Source of the DNA: Chiayiivirga flava
GTDB taxonomy: Bacteria > Pseudomonadota > Gammaproteobacteria > Xanthomonadales > Xanthomonadaceae
Assembly: GCF_014202825.1 (NCBI RefSeq)
Contig: NZ_JACHHP010000006.1
Location: 62,001-126,000 of the forward strand
Reading direction: 5' to 3'
DNA length: 64,000 nucleotides
A model generated the notes under the pieces. The model saw only the letters and a program-made list of their open reading frames with translations. It ran no database searches and was not told the origin of the DNA. Positions 36,488 through 45,786 of this stretch are shown piece by piece (the stretch's first letter is position 1; every line of letters starts with the position of its first letter). Both the position numbers and the translations under genes were made by a program.

Positions 36488-37494
36488 CCGCCGTCGCGCC
36501 GTGGCAGGCGCGCGCCTACGCGCAGGCGATCGCCGCGCTCGACGCCGGGCGCCTGACCCACGCGCTGCTCGTCTGTGGCCCCGAGGGCCTGGGCAAGCGT
36601 GAACTCGCCGCCCGCCTGACCCGGCGGCTGCTGTGCCGCGCGCCGGTCGGCGGCGACGCCTGCGGCCGCTGCAAGAGCTGCGACCTGCTGGCCGCCGGGA
36701 CGCACCCGGACCGTTACGAGGAAACGCTGGAGCCGAACGACAAGGGCGACCTCAAGAGCGAACTCTCGGTCGGGCAGATCCGCCGTCTCGGCGAAAAACT
36801 CAATCTCACGCCGCAGATCGGCGCGGTGCAGGTGGCGCTGCTGCATCCGGCCGAACTGATGAACCGCAGCGCCTTCAACGCGCTGCTCAAGACGCTGGAA
36901 GAACCGCCGCCCAATCGCTATCTCATCCTGGTCAGCGACCAGCCGTACCGGTTGCCCGCGACCATCCGCAGCCGCTGCCAACGCCTGGAGCTCAAATTGC
37001 CGTCGCACGCCGAGGCGCGCGCGTGGCTGCAGGCGAACGCCGGCCGCGTCGCGGCCGTGGACGAGGCGCTTGCCGCCGCGCAGGGCAATCCCGGCCTCGC
37101 CCGCAGCTACCTGGACGGCGATGCGCTGGCCCTGCGCCGCGCCGTCGCCGCCGATCTCGCCGCGCTCGCGGCCGGACGCGAGACCGCGCTTGCGACGGCG
37201 CAGGCGTGGGTCGCCGACCGGACGTCGCTGCGGCTGCGCTTCGCTGCCGGTCTGGTGCGCGATCATCTGGCGTTCCGCCTCGGCGCAGGCGCAGGGCCCG
37301 ATGCGCTCGATTCCGCCGGCATCGCATCCCGCCTCGATCTGCACCGGGGTGCGACGTGGTTCGATCAGGCCAACCGCGCGCAGGCCTGGCTCGGCACGCC
37401 GCTCCGGCAGGACCTGCAGCTGGTCGAGCTGCTGCGCCAGTGGCAGGCCGCGTGCGCTAAGATGCCGGCGAATCGCAGTCTCGCCGGAGGATGA
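36484..37494 (+). CDS. holB: DNA polymerase III subunit delta'
   Basis: Clamp-loader subunit, an AAA+ fold protein that helps open the sliding clamp. 336 residues. The Walker A site is altered to GPEGLGKREL, and a zinc module is present (CRAPVGGDACGRCKSCDLL). Conserved segments LLHPAELMNRSAFNALLKTLE and LVSDQPYRLPATIRSRCQ include the SRC motif. It overlaps both neighbours by 4 bp. Confidence 0.93.
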   Translation: MTAVAPWQARAYAQAIAALDAGRLTHALLVCGPEGLGKRELAARLTRRLLCRAPVGGDACGRCKSCDLLAAGTHPDRYEETLEPNDKGDLKSELSVGQIRRLGEKLNLTPQIGAVQVALLHPAELMNRSAFNALLKTLEEPPPNRYLILVSDQPYRLPATIRSRCQRLELKLPSHAEARAWLQANAGRVAAVDEALAAAQGNPGLARSYLDGDALALRRAVAADLAALAAGRETALATAQAWVADRTSLRLRFAAGLVRDHLAFRLGAGAGPDALDSAGIASRLDLHRGATWFDQANRAQAWLGTPLRQDLQLVELLRQWQAACAKMPANRSLAGG

Positions 37495-37856
37495 CCATGC
37501 TGCCTGGAGCCGGTGCCGCCCGACAGGGCATCCTGTCGCTGGCCATCAAGGACAAGGGATCGCTGTACAACGCCTTCATGCCGTTCGTGAAGGGCGGCGG
37601 CATCTTCGTGCCGACGCCCAAGCGCTACAGTCTCGGCGACGAGGTGTTCATCCTGCTCACGCTGATGGAAGACAAGGAGCGCCTGCCGGTGGCCGGCCGC
37701 GTGGTGTGGATCACGCCGCCAGGAGCGCAGGGCAACCGCACCGCCGGCATCGGGGTGCAGTTCAACGACTCGGCCGAAGGCGAAATGGTCCGCGGCAAGA
37801 TCGAAACGCATCTCGCGGGCCTGACCGGCGGCGACAAACCCACGCACACGATGTGA
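37491..37856 (+). CDS. pilZ: PilZ domain protein, type IV pilus biogenesis type
   Basis: 121-residue PilZ-domain protein. It matches the atypical PilZ needed for type IV pilus formation in pseudomonads and xanthomonads: GILSLAIKDKGSLYNAFMPF at the start, GGGIFVPTPK, and NRTAGIGVQFND near the end. It lacks the RxxxR and D/NxSxxG residues that bind cyclic di-GMP. The first ATG overlaps the holB stop; a second ATG at 37497 lies 6 nt after GGAGG and may be the true start. Confidence 0.9.
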   Translation: MTMLPGAGAARQGILSLAIKDKGSLYNAFMPFVKGGGIFVPTPKRYSLGDEVFILLTLMEDKERLPVAGRVVWITPPGAQGNRTAGIGVQFNDSAEGEMVRGKIETHLAGLTGGDKPTHTM

Positions 37857-37884
37857 GCGCACAGCACGCGTCACGCGAGGCCCG

Positions 37885-38181
37885 ATGTTCCCGTTCCTGA
37901 AATTCGACACGCCGGAGCGGCGCGCGCACGCGCTTTCGCTCGGCCCGCTGAAGTTCATCGTGCTGTACGGCGTGCTGGCGTGGGGCTGCCTCACCGCACT
38001 CGTGTTCAGCGTGTTCGCGCCGCTGCTCGGCTTCGTGCCGGATCCGCGCGAAGGGTTGAGCTACATCGAGAAGGTGCTGTCGGCCGCGCCGCTGGCGTTC
38101 GCGGTGTTTCCCGCGTGCGGGCTGCTCTGGGGCGCGGCGATGTGGTTCGTGATGCGCAAGGTGGAAACGCGGGCACGCTGA
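37885..38181 (+). CDS. Small inner membrane protein, unknown
   Basis: A 98-residue protein with two hydrophobic helices (about 22-48, FIVLYGVLAWGCLTALVFSV, and about 68-90, APLAFAVFPACGLLWGAAMW) and a basic end. It begins 28 bp after pilZ on the same strand and is probably the last gene of the operon. No family recognised. Confidence 0.6.
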   Translation: MFPFLKFDTPERRAHALSLGPLKFIVLYGVLAWGCLTALVFSVFAPLLGFVPDPREGLSYIEKVLSAAPLAFAVFPACGLLWGAAMWFVMRKVETRAR

Positions 38182-38203
38182 GCTCCCCGCCGAGTCGACG
38201 GCG

Positions 38204-39220
38204 TCAATCCGTGTCGGCCGCGGTGTCGAGCGCGTCCAGCAGCGCCGCAACGAACCGCTCCGGCGCCTCCACCTGCGGCGAATGCCCCAGGTCCGCGAAC
38301 TCCACCAGCACCGCCTCCGGAATCGCCTTCGCCGCGCGTTTGCCGAGCGCGGGATAGTCCCCGACCCGTGCCTTCACCTGCGCCGAGGCCAGGTCTTTCC
38401 CGATCGCGGTCCGGTCGCGCTGCCCGATGAACAGCGTCGTCGGCACCGCGATATGGCCGAACTCGTGCACCACCGGCTGGGTGAACACCATGTCCGAGGT
38501 CAGCGCCTGGTTCCACGCCACCTTCGCCTTGCCGTCGCCCGCGTACATGCCCGCGAGCATCCCGACCCAGCGGTCGTAGCCCGGCTTCCACTCGCCGCCG
38601 AAATAGACCTCCTGCTGGTACGCCTTGATCGACGCGAACGTGGTCGTCATCTCGCGCGTGTGCCACGCATCCACGCTGCGCCACGGCACGCCGATCGCCT
38701 TCCAGTCTTCCAGCCCGATGGGGTTGACCAGCAGCAGCTGCGCGGTCGCCTGTGGATACATCAGCGCATAGCGCGCCGCCAGCATCCCGCCCATCGAATG
38801 CCCGACGACGGCCGCACGATCGATTCCGAGCGACGCCAGCAACGCCTGCGTGTTCGCCGCGAGCTGATGCAGCGAAAACTGGTAGTGCGTCGGCTTGCTC
38901 GATTTGCAGAAGCCGATCTGGTCGGGCGCGATCACGCGGTAGCCCGCGTCGCGCAAGGTGCCGATCGTGTGTTCCCACGTCGCCGCGCAATAGTTCTTGC
39001 CGTGCAGCAGCACGACAGTGCGGCCATTCGGCTCCGCCGGTCGCACGTCCATGTACGCCATCGAAAGCGTCTGTCCCTGCGACTCGAACGCATGGCGCCG
39101 AACCGGATACGGATAGTCGAAGCCGTCCAGTTCCGCGCCGTAGCGCGCGATCGTCGCTTCCTGTGCCGAGGCGAACGAACTCGCCGCCATCAGCAGGCTC
39201 CACGCGGCAATCCGCTTCAT
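38204..39220 (-). CDS. Alpha/beta hydrolase, exported
   Basis: A 338-residue hydrolase with a signal peptide (1-19, LLMAASSFASAQ). The oxyanion segment is VVLLHGKNYCAATW, the nucleophile elbow GHSMGGM, the acid FIGQRDRT, and the catalytic His is in FADLGHSPQVEAPER. The fold resembles haloalkane dehalogenase/epoxide hydrolase-like esterases. The start at 39220 is the Met of the signal peptide. It is divergent from the GTWFDP-domain gene and convergent with the pilZ operon. Substrate unknown. Confidence 0.88.
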   Translation of the reverse strand: MKRIAAWSLLMAASSFASAQEATIARYGAELDGFDYPYPVRRHAFESQGQTLSMAYMDVRPAEPNGRTVVLLHGKNYCAATWEHTIGTLRDAGYRVIAPDQIGFCKSSKPTHYQFSLHQLAANTQALLASLGIDRAAVVGHSMGGMLAARYALMYPQATAQLLLVNPIGLEDWKAIGVPWRSVDAWHTREMTTTFASIKAYQQEVYFGGEWKPGYDRWVGMLAGMYAGDGKAKVAWNQALTSDMVFTQPVVHEFGHIAVPTTLFIGQRDRTAIGKDLASAQVKARVGDYPALGKRAAKAIPEAVLVEFADLGHSPQVEAPERFVAALLDALDTAADTD

Positions 39221-39421
39221 CGCATCGCTCCGGAGGAAAGAACCAGTGCGGAACCTACCGGCATCGCGCCGCCACCGCCATACCCGATGGCGCAGTTGAA
39301 TGCGTCCTGACGCACCGCCTGCGGTGTTGCGACGTGGCCCGCGCAAGGTGCGTCCTGGCTGGGCGCCGTGGCGCACGCAACCCAACGACAACGCAACGAC
39401 AACACATGGAGTGGTCCGACG

Positions 39422-40570
39422 ATGACGATGAAAAGATCCTGCATGGCCCTGTTCGCCTGCGGCACGCTTGCCGTGTTCGGAGCCGCCGAACACGCGCGCG
39501 CCGACGTCCCCGCGCTGCAGCCGGTCGCGATCCGCGGCGATTTCAGCGGCACCTGGTTCGATCCGGACCGGCCGGGCCAGGGCGTGGTGCTGGAGGTGTT
39601 CGACGGCGGTCAGGCCACCGTTGCGTGGTACACGTTCGATGCCGACGGCGCGCCGCTGTGGCTCTACGGCGTCGGCACGCTCGATGGTGCAAGCGTGCAC
39701 GTGCAACTGCAGCACGTCAGCGGCGGCGTGTTTCCGCCGGCGCAACAGAGCGGCGATGTCGTCGTCGCCCCGTGGGGCGAGGCCACGCTGCATTTCACCG
39801 GCTGCAACGCCGGCAGCATCGAATGGGCGGCCGTCACCGACGAGGTAGCGCCCGGCGCAATGCCGCTGACCCGTGCCACCGGCATTCACGGCGCGCGCTG
39901 CAACGTGGAGGAAACCTTCGCCGAGCAACGCATCTTTTCGTTCGAGCGCGGCACGCTCGGATTCGAGGCCGTCTTCGCCGACTATCCGCCGGGGCAGGAG
40001 CAGTTCCACGAACTCGACTATGCCTTCGAAACCCTGCCCGCGCCGCTCGCGGCGCGCCGCGGCGTGCGTCTGTCCGGCAACAACCACTCCGACGATCTTG
40101 CCATGCTGGTCAAGGCGCCGATGGGCGGCCTGCTGCCGAATACGGCGTACCGCGTCGAATTCGAAGCCGAGATCGCCAGCAACGTGCCGAGCAACTGCCT
40201 CGGCACGGGCGGCTCGCCCGGCGAATCGGTGTGGATCAAGCTCGGCGCGTCGACGGACGAACCGCTGGCCATCACGCAGGGCGAAGGCGCATCGGCAATG
40301 AAGCGGCTCAACATCGACTACGGCGTTCAGGGGAATTCAGGCGCCGATGCACGCATCGTCGGCACGATGGGCAACGGCTATGACTGCGGCAACGAGACCG
40401 TCCCGTGGACGCTGCGCTCGCTGTCGACGCAAGGTGAAACCATCGTTGCCAGAAGCGACGGCGACGGCGTGCTGTGGCTGATCGCCGGCACGGACTCGGG
40501 CTTCGAGAGTCGCACCGATGTCTACTTCACGGCACTGCGCGTGCGGCTGGAGCCGGCGGCGCCGTTGTGA
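39422..40570 (+). CDS. Secreted protein with a GTWFDP-type domain, unknown
   Basis: A 382-residue protein with a signal peptide (1-25; the ATGs at 39422 and 39428 are both possible). The first domain, about residues 35-150, starts GTWFDPDRPGQGVVLEVF and continues WYTFDADGAPLWLYGVG. This reads like a beta-rich repeat seen in secreted proteins of this order. The second half (about 170-382) has two cysteines, GVRLSGNNHSDDLAMLV and ends LRVRLEPAAPL. No catalytic residues stand out. It precedes a beta-propeller-like gene on the opposite strand. Function unknown. Confidence 0.7.
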   Translation: MTMKRSCMALFACGTLAVFGAAEHARADVPALQPVAIRGDFSGTWFDPDRPGQGVVLEVFDGGQATVAWYTFDADGAPLWLYGVGTLDGASVHVQLQHVSGGVFPPAQQSGDVVVAPWGEATLHFTGCNAGSIEWAAVTDEVAPGAMPLTRATGIHGARCNVEETFAEQRIFSFERGTLGFEAVFADYPPGQEQFHELDYAFETLPAPLAARRGVRLSGNNHSDDLAMLVKAPMGGLLPNTAYRVEFEAEIASNVPSNCLGTGGSPGESVWIKLGASTDEPLAITQGEGASAMKRLNIDYGVQGNSGADARIVGTMGNGYDCGNETVPWTLRSLSTQGETIVARSDGDGVLWLIAGTDSGFESRTDVYFTALRVRLEPAAPL

Positions 40571-40671
40571 CCGGCGCGCGGTCGCGGCCGCGCGTCTCCA
40601 GAGCGCGGCGCGGCGACTGCATCCGCAGATGCCCGCGGTTCGCACCAATGATGGCGCATCTTGTTTCCCGA

Positions 40672-40869
40672 CTACCCCTCGAGGCCGTCCGAGAAGATCG
40701 GCCCCGTGGGCCGATCCTGCGGCGGCTGTTCCTCCGGCTGCCGCTCGACCGCGCCCGAATCGCAGTCGGGCATCGGCGAGCCATCGCTCGAAACCGGGCG
40801 TGGCAGGTCGCGCCGATAGATTCGGAGGGAGTCGCAGACGGACAGCGGCTCGCCGCAGCGACTCGGCGG
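40672..40869 (-). pseudogene. Possible 3' remnant of a secreted-protein gene
   Basis: A minus-strand reading frame of about 66 codons ends MPDCDSGAVERQPEEQPPQD, then RPTGPIFSDGLEG and a stop at 40672. The tail IFSDGLE is a near match to the GDGFE tails of the genes at 40883 and 44152. There is no plausible start or signal peptide, and the frame continues upstream only into a shadow of the next gene. It fills most of the 312-bp gap from 40571 to 40882, which also contains a 9-bp hairpin GATCGGCCC / GGGCCGATC at 40696-40716. Confidence 0.35.
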
Positions 40870-40882
40870 TGACACCTCGCCG

Positions 40883-42241
40883 CTACGGCTCGAAACCGTC
40901 GCCCAGCAAGCGCGCTGCGGCGGCGCTCCCCGGCACGGCAAATCCGACGACGCGGGTGCGGGTGATGCCGTCCGGGTCGGTGCGCTGGTCGAGCATGAGG
41001 AGGCTGCCGTGCGCCGCGATGTCCGGTTGCGTCGATTGAGCGGTGGCGGTGCCGTCGAGCGAAGGAAGGTCGATGGAAAAGCGGTGGCGCTCGGCGAGAT
41101 CGTCCGGCGCGTACACCACCGCCGTTGCATCGTCGTCGGCGCCGGTGATGGGCAGCAGCCAGCCGAAGGACGTCGGCGTCGGGTGGCCGGCGGCCATCGC
41201 GTCGATGGCGATGTCCCGCTGCACCTGGCCGTCTTCGTCGACCAATGCGAGCCGTCGATCGCCGACGAGCAGGAAACGGTCTTCGTGCCCGCGATAAATC
41301 CCGCCACGATCGTAGGCCGCGGGCAGGGTCGGCGTGATGCGGATCGTCGTCGCGTTTCCGTCCAGCATCAAGCGGATCAGCGTGCGCGGCTGCTGGTACT
41401 GGGTGAACCACGGTGTTCCGTCAGAATCGAAAACCAGGGTCGTGAACGGCCCACGCAGGGTGACGATGTGTTCGGCCACATTGTCCGGCGTCACGCGCGA
41501 GAGCACGATGTCGTGGCCGTAGGTGGCTGGCGGCGCCAGCAGCACATCCGCGCGCCCGAGCATGCGTTCCTCGCCGTCTGCAGTCGCGAGCAGGCGTCCG
41601 AACACCACCTGATCGTCGCCGCGCGCGATGTCGCGGCGCGAGACGATGGTGCCGTCCGGATCGAATTCGACACGGCGCAGCACCTGCGCTGCATCCGGCG
41701 GCAACGGTTCCGTCCAGGTCAGCAGCAGGTTCCCGTCGACGATACCGAGTCCGGCGTCCGTGTATCCGGTGAACTCGCGCGGATCGATCGACGCGGTCAA
41801 ATCACCCGATGCGTCGACGTGATGCAAACGCGACCATTGCATGTCGATCACCACGTGCGAACGCGATTCGCGGATCCAGATTCCGCCGCGCCCATCGACT
41901 CCGGCGATCTGCCAATGCTGCGACATCCACGGGTCCGGCGTTTCCAGGCAGCGATCGAACCGCCATCGCAAGCGCCCGCTCGCGGTGAATGCCAGCACGC
42001 CCGGTCCGTTGTGACCGGTGGCGACGAAGCGGTTCCCCAGCCGATCGCCGACGATTGACATCGAATCGAAAAACAACGGATCGGGTGTCGTGGCACCGTC
42101 GCAATCGCGTGCCACGGATTCGATCACCGTTGCGAAGCGCTGGTGCGTCAGCGGCGCCGGGCTTCCGGCGAGTGCGGAGGTCGCAACGCATGCCGCCGCG
42201 AGCATGAAGGAGCGCGCACCAAGTCGACCCCCGTAGCGCAT
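40883..42241 (-). CDS. Secreted beta-propeller-like protein ending in GDGFEP
   Basis: A 452-residue exported protein with a signal peptide (about 1-25, [11 protein letters not shown]). The body has repeated Trp/Asp/Gly strands such as [43 protein letters not shown] and [13 protein letters not shown] at about 45-residue spacing. This suggests a six- to eight-bladed propeller. It ends RLLGDGFEP. No catalytic site is evident. It is the only gene between the GTWFDP gene and sdaA. Function unknown. Confidence 0.65.
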   Translation of the reverse strand: MRYGGRLGARSFMLAAACVATSALAGSPAPLTHQRFATVIESVARDCDGATTPDPLFFDSMSIVGDRLGNRFVATGHNGPGVLAFTASGRLRWRFDRCLETPDPWMSQHWQIAGVDGRGGIWIRESRSHVVIDMQWSRLHHVDASGDLTASIDPREFTGYTDAGLGIVDGNLLLTWTEPLPPDAAQVLRRVEFDPDGTIVSRRDIARGDDQVVFGRLLATADGEERMLGRADVLLAPPATYGHDIVLSRVTPDNVAEHIVTLRGPFTTLVFDSDGTPWFTQYQQPRTLIRLMLDGNATTIRITPTLPAAYDRGGIYRGHEDRFLLVGDRRLALVDEDGQVQRDIAIDAMAAGHPTPTSFGWLLPITGADDDATAVVYAPDDLAERHRFSIDLPSLDGTATAQSTQPDIAAHGSLLMLDQRTDPDGITRTRVVGFAVPGSAAAARLLGDGFEP

Positions 42242-42308
42242 GACTCGCCCCTCCCGTGTTGCCCGATCCGAATGCGACGCGAGGGTGGGCCGTACCGTCG
42301 CAGCCGAT

Positions 42309-43691
<1,383 letters not shown>

Positions 43692-43812
43692 CGGTCAGGT
43701 CCGCGGGCGGAGGGCGGGGCGGACGTACGCTCGCGGCATGCGAAGGATTCCGGAGTTCAGGGAGAGCCCGCTATTCTACGCCCTGTCCCTCCGCCCGATG
43801 CCGCAGTGCCGC

Positions 43813-44046
43813 ATGGCCCTCATCCTCTACCAGCGCGACGATTGCCATCTGTGCGACCGGGCCCTCGAAGTGCTGGCGGCCGCACGCGCGCCCGCGTTCG
43901 AGCACGTGTGGATCGACGCCGACCCGACGCTGGAGGCCGCCTACGGCCTGCGCGTGCCGGTGCTGCGCGAGGACCGCACCGGGGCCGAGCTCGACTGGCC
44001 GTTCGACGTGGCCGCGGTGCAGCGTTTTCTCGACGCGTTACGCTGA
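43813..44046 (+). CDS. Glutaredoxin family protein (DUF836-like)
   Basis: A 77-residue thioredoxin-fold protein with the redox site DDCHLCDRA (Cys10 and Cys13) and the cis-Pro YGLRVPVL. Such small glutaredoxins reduce disulfides or act as iron-sulfur carriers. The start at 43813 gives the usual MALILYQRD; a Met five codons upstream (43798) is also possible. It is divergent from sdaA and convergent with the beta-helix gene. Confidence 0.8.
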   Translation: MALILYQRDDCHLCDRALEVLAAARAPAFEHVWIDADPTLEAAYGLRVPVLREDRTGAELDWPFDVAAVQRFLDALR

Positions 44047-44151
44047 GACGTCACGGCAGCACCTCCTTCACCGGTGTTTCGATGGCGAAGCGCGGCGTGC
44101 CGATCCGACACCCGATTCAACCCTGTTGCGGCGAAACGAGCGGGGCGTGCG

Positions 44152-45591
44152 TCATTCGAACCCGTCGCCGAACAGCGCGAGGCTGCCGAATTCGTGCGCG
44201 CCGATGTCCACCTCGGCGCCGACGATGCGCGTGCCGCCGCCCGCGTCCGTCGCGCCGAGTCCGCCGGGCGGAGCGCCGTCGCCCGCGTCGATCGCGACCG
44301 AGCCCGCGGCCGGCGCGTAGTTGCCCGCCGCGGGCGCGGCGAACGCCACCGGCACGTCGATCAGGTTGCTGCCGCGTGCCATCCATTCGGGCGGCAGGCT
44401 CGCCGTGCCGTGGCCGGTGACGATGGTGTTGAACAGCGAGCCCAGCTCGACGACCGGGAACCGATCGTTGCCGCGCATGCCCATGCCGTCGTTGTCGGCA
44501 ATGGTCACGTTGGTGATGTCCAGCGTCGACGCCGGCGTGTTGCCGTAGCTGCCGGCAAACAGGCCGTAGGCGGTGCCGATGCCCTGCGTGATTTCGGTGT
44601 CGCCCAGGTCCAGGCGGTCGCTGTTGCCGGTCGCCAGCAGCACGTGCGCGCGCGTGCCGAGCACGGCCTCGGAGACGTTGCCGCGCACGATGTTGCCGCG
44701 GATCGTGATCGACGCATCGATGCCACCGCCCGCACCGCCGGTGGTGGCGGAGAGCCCCACGCCCTGCGCGTTCACCACGGTCGCGTCCGCCGCCTCGACG
44801 ATGTTGGCGACGATGCGGTTGTGCAGCAGCTGCACCGACGACGCGCTGAACGCATAGAGCCACACGCCGGCGGCGTTGAGTTCGATGAACGGCGTGCTGC
44901 TGCCGGGCAGCATGCGCAGGCGGTTGGCGACGATGCGATTGTGCTCCAGTACGATGCCGGCTTCGTTGTCCGCCGTGGCATAGATGCCGCCGCCGGCCGC
45001 GCTTGCACCGGCCTCCAGGCTGTTGTCGCGAACGTCGCAGTCGCTGACCCGCACGCGGCTCGCACCGTTGGCGAAGATGTCGATGCCGCCTCCGGCGATC
45101 GAGTTTTCGGTGCTGCCGGCGTTGTCGCGCACCACGCAATCGCGCACCGTCAGCAGCCCGGTGCCCGAGGTGCGCAGCGAGAGGCCGCCGCTGTCGGCGA
45201 CGCGCTGACCGCCGAACACCGTGGCGTTGGAAAATTCGATCGCGCCGGACGCGGCGCGCAGCGTGAGCGGCCGCGCGTCGTCGCCGGGCAACACGGTGAA
45301 GGCGGTGGCCTCCGGGTCGGTGTGCTGCGCGTCGAACGCCGCGTTCCAGCCGCCGGAGATGGACAGCGACTTGTCGCCTTCGTAGTCGATGAAGGGTTTG
45401 TCGGTGAAGATGACGGCCTGCAGGCGGATCTCGTGGCTGGCGCCCGCGGTGGCCTCGGCATTCGCGACGGCGAGCGCGAGCGTCGCGAACGCACCGTCGG
45501 GCCCGACGGTGAAAACGTCCGCCTGTGCGGACGTACACAGCGCGAGCGCGAGCAGAACGCTGCCTGACGACGGGATGACGAAACGGCTCAT
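44152..45591 (-). CDS. Secreted right-handed beta-helix protein ending in GDGFE
   Basis: A 479-residue exported protein with a signal peptide (about 1-24, LALALCTSAQA). The body is made of Asn/Val/Gly-rich rungs typical of right-handed parallel beta-helices: IVRGNVSEAV, RDCVVRDNAGS, EHNRIVANRLR, LHNRIVANIV and ITNVTIADNDGMG. It ends AHEFGSLALFGDGFE. No pectate-lyase catalytic residues were recognised. It may be an adhesin or a polysaccharide-binding surface protein. The 13-bp direct repeat and hairpin at 45723-45782 lie just upstream. Confidence 0.75.
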   Translation of the reverse strand: MSRFVIPSSGSVLLALALCTSAQADVFTVGPDGAFATLALAVANAEATAGASHEIRLQAVIFTDKPFIDYEGDKSLSISGGWNAAFDAQHTDPEATAFTVLPGDDARPLTLRAASGAIEFSNATVFGGQRVADSGGLSLRTSGTGLLTVRDCVVRDNAGSTENSIAGGGIDIFANGASRVRVSDCDVRDNSLEAGASAAGGGIYATADNEAGIVLEHNRIVANRLRMLPGSSTPFIELNAAGVWLYAFSASSVQLLHNRIVANIVEAADATVVNAQGVGLSATTGGAGGGIDASITIRGNIVRGNVSEAVLGTRAHVLLATGNSDRLDLGDTEITQGIGTAYGLFAGSYGNTPASTLDITNVTIADNDGMGMRGNDRFPVVELGSLFNTIVTGHGTASLPPEWMARGSNLIDVPVAFAAPAAGNYAPAAGSVAIDAGDGAPPGGLGATDAGGGTRIVGAEVDIGAHEFGSLALFGDGFE

Positions 45592-45722
45592 GGCGCGACA
45601 CTCCGGCGGGTGGTGTGCGTTTAACGGCGCCGGGCGGTGGAATCGGACATTGTCGCGTGTCGCGATTCAGCGTGGCGGGGACACGCCGGTTCCGACGCAT
45701 CGAGCGCTTGCGCACTTGCCTC

Positions 45723-45752
45723 GCCGACGCGGCCATTCATCGCCGCGTCGGC
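45723..45752 (-). terminator. Hairpin downstream of the first GTPase gene
   Basis: Perfect 11-bp stem GCCGACGCGGC / GCCGCGTCGGC with an eight-base loop, 34 bp after the GTPase stop on the minus strand. No T-run follows, so it is a stem-type rather than a classical terminator. Confidence 0.45.
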
Positions 45753-45755
45753 AGG

Positions 45756-45782
45756 CCGCTTTCAACAGCCCGCTTTCAACAG
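45756..45782. repeat. 13-bp direct repeat
   Basis: CCGCTTTCAACAG occurs at 45756-45768 and again at 45770-45782, one base apart. It lies between the hairpin and the stop codon of the GTPase gene. It could be a slip duplication or the scar of a lost element. Confidence 0.6.
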
Positions 45783-45786
45783 GCTG

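Noticed and set aside
40474-40872. Plus-strand reading frame after the GTWFDP gene
   Set aside because: It overlaps the end of a supported gene, has no ribosome site and no recognisable protein pattern.
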